In this document: in pieces, positions 5,084 through 12,109 of the stretch
Numbering within the stretch: the stretch's first letter is position 1
Layout of the letters: each line of letters opens with the position of its first letter
DNA from: Desulfobulbaceae bacterium
GTDB taxonomy: Bacteria > Desulfobacterota > Desulfobulbia > Desulfobulbales > SURF-16
Length of the DNA: 18,264 nucleotides
Assembly (NCBI GenBank): GCA_021160685.1
Contig: JAGHCC010000130.1
Coordinates: 1 to 18,264, forward strand
Direction of reading: 5' to 3'
The notes under the pieces: model-generated
Seen by the model: only the letters and a program-made list of their open reading frames with translations
Told to the model about the DNA's origin: nothing
The model's database searches: none
Position numbers and translations under genes: made by a program

Positions 5084-6676
5084 TCATTTTGACTCCTGAT
5101 TTCTGATTTCTGTCTTCTGATTTACGCTCCCCCAGCCACCGCCGCCCGGCGTTTTGATCACCAGTCTATCTCCTTTTTTTGCCGTCAGGTTGGTTTTTCC
5201 GGCGAGTTTTTTCTTTTTGTTTCCACGTACCAACAAGCATTCTCCCTTTTTACCGCTTAATCCTCCGGCCAGTCCATAAGGGGATAAAGTCCGCCTTTCC
5301 ATGAGCAGTGAGATTTTTCCCTCTTCCAAAAAACGGTATGTTCGGATGATGCCTTCACCTCCCTGGAATTTACCCTGGCCGCCCGAGCCCCGTCTTAAAG
5401 CATATTTTTCCACCTGAAGAGGAAAGCTACGTTCCAGGGCCTCCACCGGTGTGTTCATGGTGTTGGTCATATGGGTGTGAATCCCGCTCAGGCCGGGTTT
5501 GTGGGGCCGTGCTCCCATACCGCCGCCGATGGTTTCATAATAAGTATACGGGTTGCCCCTGTCTGTTGCGCCGCCAATGGCGATATTGTTCATGCTACCG
5601 CAGCTGGCCGCCGGGATACGATCCGGTACGGCCTGGGCCAGAGCGCCGAACAGAGTATCGACAATTCGTTGCGATGTTTCCACATTGCCGGCTGCGACCG
5701 GCGCCGGCTCTATACTGTCTAAGATGCTGCCCGGCCGGGTCTTGATGGCAATCGGTCGGTAACTTCCCTGGTTGACAGGATATCCTTCTCCCAGCAGACA
5801 TTGAAAAACATACATTGTTGCCGATATGGTTACTGCCTGTACCGTATTAAGGGGTGTTGTGATCTGATCACCACTTTTTGAGAAATCAACCAGGACCTGA
5901 TCTCCCTGGATGGTCAGCTCCACACGAATGCTGATGTGCTTTTTATCCAGTCCGTCATTATCCAGGTAGTCGGTGAAATGAAAACAGCCGTTGGGCAGCC
6001 GGCTGATGCAGCTGCGCATGAGCTGTTCACCATAATCCTTGAGCTGATCAAGAATTTTAAAGATGTGTTCGGAACCGTATTTGTCCAACAGTTCGGACAG
6101 TCTCATTCTGCCACGCTGCAAAGAGGCAATCTGGGCCCGCAGATCGCCCTGCCTCTCCGTTGGATTACGGACTTTGCCCAGAAAATCATGGAGGAAATTC
6201 TCGTTTGGATATCCGCCCTTGTGCAGATAGGTCGGCGGAATCAGAACGCCTTCTTCGCTGAGACAGGTGGAGAAGCCCATGGAACCGGGAGTTTTGCCGC
6301 CGACATCGGCGTGATGGGCCCTGTTCACCAGATAAAACAATACGTTGTCCTGCTCGTCGTGGAGCGCTTCAATGAGGGTGATGTCCGGCAGATGGCTGCC
6401 GCCCTGAAACGGGTCATTGGCAATGACGATATCTCCGGGGGCCAGGGTTAATTTTTTGAGCACAAACTCAAGGGTTTTGGGCATGGCGCCAAGGTGGACC
6501 GGGATATGAGCGGCCTGGGCTGCAAGTTCGCCTTGGCGGTCAAAGATCGCGCAAGAAAAATCGCAGCGTTCCTTAATGTTTGAGGAGAAGGATGAGCGTC
6601 GGAGGATAATGCCCATTTCTTCGGCAATGGAGGAAAAAAGCTTGTTGAAAACTTCGACTTCAATGATGTTTTTCAT
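5084..6676 (-). CDS. Hydantoinase B / oxoprolinase-family subunit, orphan
   Basis: The 530-aa protein belongs to the HyuB family (hydantoinase B / acetone carboxylase alpha-like / 5-oxoprolinase C-terminal half), which hydrolyses cyclic amides in an ATP-dependent way together with HyuA. Typical segments are RRSSFSSNIKERCDFSCAIFD (residues 26-46), AHIPVHLGAMP, GDIVIANDPFQGGSHLPDITL, NRAHHADVGGKTPGSM, RGSGGQGKFQGGEG and TPGGGGWG near the end. HyuA is normally adjacent but is absent here: the upstream neighbour is the divergent yaaA and the downstream one a convergent two-CW gene. The last residues (NQKTEIRNQESK) and the stop codon are encoded by a heptamer tandem repeat. No clear Shine-Dalgarno is seen before the start, 50 bases from yaaA. 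Confidence 0.88.
   Translation of the reverse strand: MKNIIEVEVFNKLFSSIAEEMGIILRRSSFSSNIKERCDFSCAIFDRQGELAAQAAHIPVHLGAMPKTLEFVLKKLTLAPGDIVIANDPFQGGSHLPDITLIEALHDEQDNVLFYLVNRAHHADVGGKTPGSMGFSTCLSEEGVLIPPTYLHKGGYPNENFLHDFLGKVRNPTERQGDLRAQIASLQRGRMRLSELLDKYGSEHIFKILDQLKDYGEQLMRSCISRLPNGCFHFTDYLDNDGLDKKHISIRVELTIQGDQVLVDFSKSGDQITTPLNTVQAVTISATMYVFQCLLGEGYPVNQGSYRPIAIKTRPGSILDSIEPAPVAAGNVETSQRIVDTLFGALAQAVPDRIPAASCGSMNNIAIGGATDRGNPYTYYETIGGGMGARPHKPGLSGIHTHMTNTMNTPVEALERSFPLQVEKYALRRGSGGQGKFQGGEGIIRTYRFLEEGKISLLMERRTLSPYGLAGGLSGKKGECLLVRGNKKKKLAGKTNLTAKKGDRLVIKTPGGGGWGSVNQKTEIRNQESK
5090..5124. repeat. Five heptamer tandem repeats at the 3' end of the hydantoinase gene
   Basis: Plus-strand units of period 7: TGACTCC, TGATTTC, TGATTTC, TGTCTTC, TGATTTA. 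They lie inside the last codons of the leftward gene and encode its odd tail. Similar short tandem heptamers are known in some bacteria, such as the STRR repeats of cyanobacteria. Confidence 0.8.
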
Positions 6677-6726
6677 ACATTCGGATTTCGTTATCTATAC
6701 TATTTAACTATAAGGAATTACAGCTG

Positions 6727-7500
6727 ATGATTATAATTTTGTCTCCATCAAAAGGACAGGATTTTAGTTCACCGAATCCTACAGCAAATTTCAGCATACC
6801 AGATCATCTGAATGAATCACAGATACTGATTGATGAACTACGCAAGATTGACTCAGTCTCCCTGCAGCAACTCATGGCAATCAGTAAAAACATTGCCGAC
6901 CTGAATGTTGCGCGTTACAAACACTTTGCTGCTCCATTTACCCCTGAAAATGCGAAACAAGCCCTTTTTTCCTTTACCGGGGATGTTTACAGTCAAATTC
7001 AGACGGCAAGCTACTCAAAAGATGATCTTCACTATGCCCAGACACACCTGCGCATTCTCTCTGGCCTGTATGGTTGCCTTCGGCCCCTTGACCTCATTCA
7101 ACCGTATCGTTTGGAGATGAAGACTAAATTGGCTACTCAGAAAGAAACAACACTTTACCAGTTCTGGGGTGAGCGTATAACCGAAACGCTTAACGCCGTT
7201 TTGATCAGTCACTCTGTTCCCGTGCTTATTAACCTGGCATCAACGGAATATTTCAAGGTGATCAAAGTTAAATCTTTGAACGCCCCTGTTCTCACTATAC
7301 ATTTTAAGGAAATTAAAAACGGTAAGGCCCGGATAATTGCAATTTTTGCCAAACGAGCCCGGGGATTGATGGCAGATTACATCTTAAAAAAGAGAATTGA
7401 AAATCCTGATGGGATCAGAGCATTCCAGGCAGCAGGTTATCGCTTTTCTGAGTCGGAATCCTCTGAAAAGCAACTGCTATTTACCCGTCCCCAACCGTAA
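6727..7500 (+). CDS. yaaA: Peroxide stress protein YaaA (DUF328/UPF0246)
   Basis: In E. coli YaaA lowers free intracellular iron during hydrogen peroxide stress and binds DNA. The 257-aa length matches the family. Recognisable parts are the start MIIILSPSKGQDF (usually SPAKTLDF), ALFSFTGDVY, LRILSGLYGCLRPLDLIQPYRLEM, LYQFWGE, NLASTEYFK, and FAKRARGLMADYI. AAGGA is about 10 bases before the ATG. A TATACT box (6696-6701) could be its -10, without a clear -35. It diverges from the hydantoinase gene and converges with lepA, 13 bases away. Its wording is more AT-rich than its neighbours by eye, so it may have been acquired separately; this was not measured. Confidence 0.92.
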   Translation: MIIILSPSKGQDFSSPNPTANFSIPDHLNESQILIDELRKIDSVSLQQLMAISKNIADLNVARYKHFAAPFTPENAKQALFSFTGDVYSQIQTASYSKDDLHYAQTHLRILSGLYGCLRPLDLIQPYRLEMKTKLATQKETTLYQFWGERITETLNAVLISHSVPVLINLASTEYFKVIKVKSLNAPVLTIHFKEIKNGKARIIAIFAKRARGLMADYILKKRIENPDGIRAFQAAGYRFSESESSEKQLLFTRPQP

Positions 7501-7513
7501 AGACAGCGTGGAG

Positions 7514-9310
7514 TCAACCCTGATCGGACTTTAACACGGATAAAAAGGCCTTCTGGGGAATATCTACATTACCAACGGTCTTCATCCGTTTCTTGCCTGC
7601 TTTCTGTTTTTCCAGCAGTTTGCGTTTTCGGCTAATGTCGCCGCCGTAACATTTGGCAGTGACATCCTTGCGCAGGGCCGAGATGGTTGTTCTGGAAATA
7701 ATAGTGCCGCCGATGGCGCCCTGAATGGCGATCTTGAACATCTGGCGCGGGATTTCTTCCTTGAGCCGTTCGCAGGCATGCAGTCCCCGCGCCCTGGAAT
7801 TTGCCCGGTGAACCAGCTGAGAGAGGGCATCCACCCGTTCGCCATTGACCAGAATATCCAGCTTGACCAGATCACTGGGCCGGTAGTCCTGCAACTCGTA
7901 ATCAAAGGAGCCATATCCCTGGGTGAGGGATTTCAGCTTGTCATAGAAATCATAGATCACCTCGGCCAGCGGCAGTTCGCAGGTGAACTCGATCCGACCG
8001 GGCATGGGATAGTGGTAATTGGTATTTTCACCCCGCCGTTCCATGCACAGGTTCATGACGGAACCCATGTAACGTTCCGGCATATGGATAGTGGCCTTGA
8101 TAAAGGGTTCCTCTGTACGATCGATTCCGCCTGGATCAGGGAAGTAGGCGGGATTATCAATCTCCTTCATGGTGCCGTCCTGGAGATAAAAACGATAGAC
8201 AACGGACGGTACGGTAAGGATAATCGGGATATCAAATTCGCGCTCCAGCCTTTCCTGGACGACTTCCAGATGCAGGAGGCCCAGAAATCCGCAGCGGAAC
8301 CCAAAACCCAGGGCGGTTGAAGAATCCTTTTGAAAGGTCAGGGAGGCGTCGTTTAACTTCAGTTTTTCCAGGGCCGCAGTCAGGTCTTCATAATCATCGG
8401 TTGAAATGGGATAAATCGATGAAAAAACAACCTGCTGTATTGCCTTGAAGTCGGGCAGAGGTTTGGAGCAGGGTCTTTCTTTCAAAGTGATGGTGTCGCC
8501 GGCCCGGGTGTCACTGACGGTTTTTACACCGGCCAGGATATAGCCGATTTCGCCGGCACTCAGCTCTTTTACGGATTCACGGGTTAAACGGAAAACGCCC
8601 ACCTCCTCAACCCGGTATGCGGCCTGATTGGACATAAAAATAATCGTGTCACCGGCCTTGACCCGGCCATTGACAATCCGGCAGGAGATCACCGTTCCGC
8701 GGAAAGGATCATAGTTTGCATCAAAGATAAGGGCCTGAAGAGGCGCTTGCGGATCCCCCTCCGGCGCCGGAAGATGTTGGACAATCGCTTCAAGGATATT
8801 GTCGACGCCCTCTCCTGTCTTGGCGGAACATTGCTGGATAAGTTCACCGTCAAGGCCCAGATCCTCTTCAATCTGTAAAGCGACGGCCTCGGGATCGGCT
8901 GAGGGCAGATCAATTTTATTGATGACCGGAATAATTTCCAGATCACTTTCCATGGCCAGAAAAAGATTGGCCAGGGTCTGGGCCTCAATTCCCTGGGCTG
9001 CGTCAACGAGGAGCAGAGCGCCTTCACAAGAGTCAAGGGCCCGTGCAACTTCATAGCTGAAATCAACATGGCCCGGGGTGTCGACCAGGTTCAGGATGTA
9101 TTTTTTCCCGTCTTTTGCCTTGTATGGCAAACAGAATGTCTGGCTTTTAATTGTGATGCCCCGTTCCCGTTCAATATCCATATTGTCAAGGATCTGATCC
9201 TTGAATTGACGGTCAGTCACCATGTTGCAGATTTGGATGAGGCGATCGGCTAAGGTGGATTTGCCATGGTCGATATGGGCGATGATGCTGAAATTACGTA
9301 TATTTTTCAT
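7514..9310 (-). CDS. lepA: Elongation factor 4 (back-translocating GTPase LepA)
   Basis: LepA/EF4 is a ribosome-associated translational GTPase. The 598 aa match the usual length of about 600. Seen are AHIDHGKST (G1, 11-19), DTPGHVDF (G3), NKID (G4) and SAKTGEG (G5) near residue 160, the EF-G-like domains, and the LepA-specific C-terminal domain (CERLKEEIPRQMFKIAIQGA, then TAKCYGGDISRKRKLLEKQK). ATG at 9310 gives the canonical MKNIRNFSIIAHIDHGKST start. The upstream Shine-Dalgarno is weak. It is divergent from rpoH. Confidence 0.97.
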   Translation of the reverse strand: MKNIRNFSIIAHIDHGKSTLADRLIQICNMVTDRQFKDQILDNMDIERERGITIKSQTFCLPYKAKDGKKYILNLVDTPGHVDFSYEVARALDSCEGALLLVDAAQGIEAQTLANLFLAMESDLEIIPVINKIDLPSADPEAVALQIEEDLGLDGELIQQCSAKTGEGVDNILEAIVQHLPAPEGDPQAPLQALIFDANYDPFRGTVISCRIVNGRVKAGDTIIFMSNQAAYRVEEVGVFRLTRESVKELSAGEIGYILAGVKTVSDTRAGDTITLKERPCSKPLPDFKAIQQVVFSSIYPISTDDYEDLTAALEKLKLNDASLTFQKDSSTALGFGFRCGFLGLLHLEVVQERLEREFDIPIILTVPSVVYRFYLQDGTMKEIDNPAYFPDPGGIDRTEEPFIKATIHMPERYMGSVMNLCMERRGENTNYHYPMPGRIEFTCELPLAEVIYDFYDKLKSLTQGYGSFDYELQDYRPSDLVKLDILVNGERVDALSQLVHRANSRARGLHACERLKEEIPRQMFKIAIQGAIGGTIISRTTISALRKDVTAKCYGGDISRKRKLLEKQKAGKKRMKTVGNVDIPQKAFLSVLKSDQG

Positions 9311-9376
9311 TTTTTTGAAAAGAGAAAAGATTCAAGATGACAAAAGCTGCGCCAGTGACGGCTTAAGAGTTTACGT

Positions 9377-9405
9377 GGTATATAGTGACAAATGACGCTT
9401 GTCAA
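9377..9405 (-). promoter_or_regulatory. Sigma-70-type promoter for lepA
   Basis: On the minus strand, TTGACA (9405 to 9400), 17 bases, then TATACC (9382 to 9377). The predicted start lies about 60 bases before the lepA ATG at 9310. Confidence 0.55.
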
Positions 9406-9551
9406 GGGGAAACGGAGACCGTTCTCCTCAGCCATGAAAAGATGATCTCGTAAAAACTCGAAAATTGCAGTATGATCATTTTGTTATTTTGAGTCAAATT
9501 CGATTTTGATAAATGATTTTTAAGGGTTTGTGCTTCAGAGCCTTTCAGTGG

Positions 9552-9577
9552 CTTGAGATTGATCCCACGCCGCATCT
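9552..9577 (+). promoter_or_regulatory. Sigma-32-like (heat-shock) promoter before rpoH
   Basis: CTTGAGA (9552-9558), an 11-base spacer, then CCGCATCT (9570-9577). The known sigma-32 consensus is CTTGAAA, 11-16 bases, CCCCATnT, so one base differs in each box. It lies about 130 bases before the rpoH start. This suggests rpoH autoactivation, as in some proteobacteria. The stretch 9406-9551 upstream is AT-rich with no gene. Confidence 0.45.
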
Positions 9578-9631
9578 AACCCACTAAAGCGGAAGAAAAC
9601 ATCAGATTTTTTAGGATAAGTGTCTTGTCGT

Positions 9632-9695
9632 AGCGGCTTTTCCTTGTTTCAAAAGCTGCTGTCTATTTTTTTATGACAGACTTTAAGCAATAAGG
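9632..9695 (+). promoter_or_regulatory. Structured 5' leader of rpoH
   Basis: AGCGGCTTTT (9632-9641) pairs with AAAAGCTGCT (9651-9660) with one mismatch and a 9-base loop, followed shortly by seven T. A second small hairpin is CTGTC / GACAG around 9658-9680. A third, CTTTA (9681-9685) with TAAGG (9691-9695), would cover the only Shine-Dalgarno-like stretch before ATG 9709. Attenuation or temperature-dependent opening is conceivable but purely inferred. Confidence 0.3.
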
Positions 9696-9708
9696 CACTA
9701 AAACTTCC

Positions 9709-10674
9709 ATGGATAATAAGATAGAAATAATACCTCCTGATGAGGATGACAAGAAACTTCATGCCCTGGTGGCTTTGCCCAATGATAAAAATCTGCCGGC
9801 AGTCAGCAACCCGGCCTTGCATCGCTACCTCCAGGAAATCAGCCAGCATCGTCTCCTGACCAGGGAAGAAACCGATGAGTTAGCCATCCACTTTAATGAA
9901 ACCGGTGATCCAGAGGCTGCCTACAAACTTGTCAGCGCAAATCTTCGTCTCGTGGTTAAGGTTGCCATGGATTTCCAGAAGTATTGGATGCAGAATTTTC
10001 TTGATTTGATCCAGGAGGGCAATGTCGGTCTGGTTCAGGCAGTGAAAAAGTATGATCCGTATCGCGGCGTCAAATTTTCCTATTATGCAGCTTACTGGAT
10101 TCGGGCTTATATCCTCAAGTATATCATGGATAACTGGCGCCTGGTTAAAATCGGCACGACCCAGGCCCAGAGAAAACTTTTTTTTGGGTTAAATAAAGAG
10201 AAAAAACTTTTAGAGTCCCAGGGCTTCACTCCTGATGCCAAGCTTCTGGCTGAGCGCCTCAATGTCAAGGAACGTGAAGTTATTGAAATGAGTCAGCGTA
10301 TGGACAACTGGGATGTCTCCCTGGAAAGTCCGGTTCGTGAGGATTCCGATGATGACCAGAAGAGTTTTCTTCCTTCATCGGGCCCATCCGTTGAAGAAAA
10401 TGTAGCGGATATTGAGGTAAAAGAGAGATTAAACCAGATTCTTGAAAAACTGAAAGAGTCATTGAACGACAAGGAAAAAACGATTCTCGTCTCACGGCTG
10501 TTGAGCGATGATCCTCTGACATTGCAGGTAATCGCCGATCAATACAGTATCTCCAGGGAAAGAGTCCGACAGATTGAGGCGAATCTCCTGAAAAAAATGA
10601 AAAAATATCTTGAGCAGGAAATCCCGGATATAAAATATTTTCTTGATCAGGTTTTTCACCAGTGGCAAGCTTGA
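9709..10674 (+). CDS. rpoH: RpoH-family alternative sigma factor (sigma-32)
   Basis: The 321-aa sigma-70 family protein directs RNA polymerase, probably to heat-shock genes. Region 1.2-like LHRYLQEISQHRLLTREE (38-55) is followed by region 2 (about 70-140: VSANLRLVVKVAMDFQ, DLIQEGNVGLVQAVKKYDP, KFSYYAAYWIRAYILKYIM). The RpoH box QRKLFF (154-159) separates it from RpoD and RpoS. Region 4 has the helix-turn-helix TLQVIADQYSISRERVRQIE (271-290). There is an acidic linker (EDSDDDQ). A sigma-32-like promoter stands upstream. Before insertion of mobile element B its stop would have been about 50 bases from the aminotransferase gene. Confidence 0.9.
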   Translation: MDNKIEIIPPDEDDKKLHALVALPNDKNLPAVSNPALHRYLQEISQHRLLTREETDELAIHFNETGDPEAAYKLVSANLRLVVKVAMDFQKYWMQNFLDLIQEGNVGLVQAVKKYDPYRGVKFSYYAAYWIRAYILKYIMDNWRLVKIGTTQAQRKLFFGLNKEKKLLESQGFTPDAKLLAERLNVKEREVIEMSQRMDNWDVSLESPVREDSDDDQKSFLPSSGPSVEENVADIEVKERLNQILEKLKESLNDKEKTILVSRLLSDDPLTLQVIADQYSISRERVRQIEANLLKKMKKYLEQEIPDIKYFLDQVFHQWQA

Positions 10675-10727
10675 TGGCTGAAGGCATTGATCTGGCACAT
10701 TAAACTAACTTTTATTATAAAATAATG

Positions 10728-10879
10728 GTAATCGTTCACCAGCACCTCATATTCGCCCATTTAGGCCTGCTTACATAGCATAAGTATGCTGCGCAGGCCC
10801 AAATGAACGAATATAAGGCACTGGTAAACGATTACAGGCCGAGGTTTTCGTAATCTTGTAGACCCCGGTGAACGGTTAC
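10728..10879 (+). mobile_element. MITE-like element copy B, perfect 8-bp target duplication AAATAATG
   Basis: The element is 152 bp with ends GTAATCGTTCACC (10728-10740) and, read inward from 10879, GTAACCGTTCACC: 12 of 13 bases agree. It is flanked by AAATAATG at 10720-10727 and at 10880-10887, an exact 8-bp direct repeat. The left two thirds (10728-10835) is an imperfect palindrome with arms of about 50 bases centred on AGCATA-AG-TATGCT. The rest is a spacer with GAGGTTTTCG, conserved in copy A. There is no coding capacity. GTAA ends and an 8-bp duplication match the IS66 family. The right-hand duplication contains the ATG of the next gene, so the element now forms almost its entire leader. 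Confidence 0.88.
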
Positions 10880-10884
10880 AAATA

Positions 10885-12072
10885 ATGAACGTACCATTAC
10901 TCGATTTAAATGCACAGCTTGAACCATTGCGTGCTGAAATTCTGGAAAAAATAACCGCTGTTGTTGATTCCACCCGTTATATCCTGGGGCCGGAAGTTGT
11001 GGGTCTGGAACAGGAAATTGCCGATTATTGCCGGGCCGGTTTCGGCATCGGTGTGGCAAGCGGTACGGATGCCCTGCTCGCTTCGCTGATGGCCCTTGGG
11101 GTCGGCCCCGGTGATCTGGTCGTTACAACCCCCTACACTTTTTTCGCCACCATGGGCAGTATTCTGCGGCTCGGGGCGCAACCGGTCTTTGTTGATATTG
11201 ATCCGGTTACCTTTAATCTCGATCCCGACCGCCTTGGCGAGGTTCTGGCCGACAAAAAAATCAGGGAAAAAATCAAGGTTATTCTGCCGGTTCATCTTTA
11301 TGGCCAATGCGCGGACATGGATCGCATCATGGCCCTGGCCAGTAAAAACCGGATTCCGGTGCTGGAAGATGCCGCTCAGGCCATCGGTTCTGTCTGCCCG
11401 ATGATGGAAAATGGCCAAACGGTCTGGAGAAAGGCCGGAGCCATTGGCGTCGCCGGTTGCTTTTCCTTTTTTCCCAGCAAGAATCTGGGGTGCATGGGGG
11501 ACGGCGGAATGGTCGTCACCAACGATGAAGAGCTTGCCGAAAAACTAACGATTCTCCGGAATCATGGCGCCGAGCCGAAATATTATCATGCCGTCATTGG
11601 TGGCAATTTTCGTCTTGATGCTTTGCAGGCCGCTATTCTTCGAATTAAATTGCAACACCTGCCGGCCTGGCACGTGGCCCGTCGCCGGAATGCGGCCCGT
11701 TATAATAAATTATTTCGGCAAGCCGGCCTGCTTGACGCCGGAGTTATCGAAACCCCGGCGGCGGTTTTCCGGGAAGAGGCCGGGAAAGAAAAGACTGAAG
11801 TTGATTTCCATATTTATAATCAGTATGTGCTCCGGACGCGGGACAGAGACCGTCTACTCCGCTTTCTTGTGGATCATTCCATTGGTGTGGAAATTTATTA
11901 TCCTGTTCCCCTGCATAAGCAGAAATGTGTCAGCCATTTTGGCTACGGGGATCTCTCCTTTCCCGAGGCGGAAAAGGCGGCCGCTGAAACTCTGGCCCTG
12001 CCGATTTATTCCGAATTGACTGCCGGAATGCAGGAATACGTGGTCAGCCGCATCAAGGAATTTTATTCATAA
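10885..12072 (+). CDS. DegT/DnrJ/EryC1/StrS-family PLP aminotransferase
   Basis: This family transfers an amino group to keto-sugar nucleotides for amino-sugar synthesis (lipopolysaccharide, exopolysaccharide, glycans). The 395-aa protein begins MNVPLLDLNAQ and has the cofactor-binding SGTDALLASLMAL (59-71), HLYGQCADMD, the pyridine-nitrogen aspartate D162 in EDAAQAIGS, and the Schiff-base lysine K199 in FSFFPSKNLGCMGDGG. The C-terminal half has GGNFRLDALQAAILRIKL and GVEIYYPVPLH, both typical. The exact sugar is unknown. There is no Shine-Dalgarno; the mobile element ends 5 bases before the ATG. It is 37 bases upstream of the TPR/barrel gene and probably cotranscribed with it. Confidence 0.92.
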   Translation: MNVPLLDLNAQLEPLRAEILEKITAVVDSTRYILGPEVVGLEQEIADYCRAGFGIGVASGTDALLASLMALGVGPGDLVVTTPYTFFATMGSILRLGAQPVFVDIDPVTFNLDPDRLGEVLADKKIREKIKVILPVHLYGQCADMDRIMALASKNRIPVLEDAAQAIGSVCPMMENGQTVWRKAGAIGVAGCFSFFPSKNLGCMGDGGMVVTNDEELAEKLTILRNHGAEPKYYHAVIGGNFRLDALQAAILRIKLQHLPAWHVARRRNAARYNKLFRQAGLLDAGVIETPAAVFREEAGKEKTEVDFHIYNQYVLRTRDRDRLLRFLVDHSIGVEIYYPVPLHKQKCVSHFGYGDLSFPEAEKAAAETLALPIYSELTAGMQEYVVSRIKEFYS

Positions 12073-12109
12073 AAACTTTTCCCTTCAGCGCAACTGGCGT
12101 TTTTATGAT

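Noticed and set aside
5936..6451. A 171-codon rightward frame inside the hydantoinase gene
   Set aside because: Antisense shadow of a clearly conserved gene.
7778..8320. A 180-codon rightward frame inside lepA
   Set aside because: Antisense shadow of lepA.
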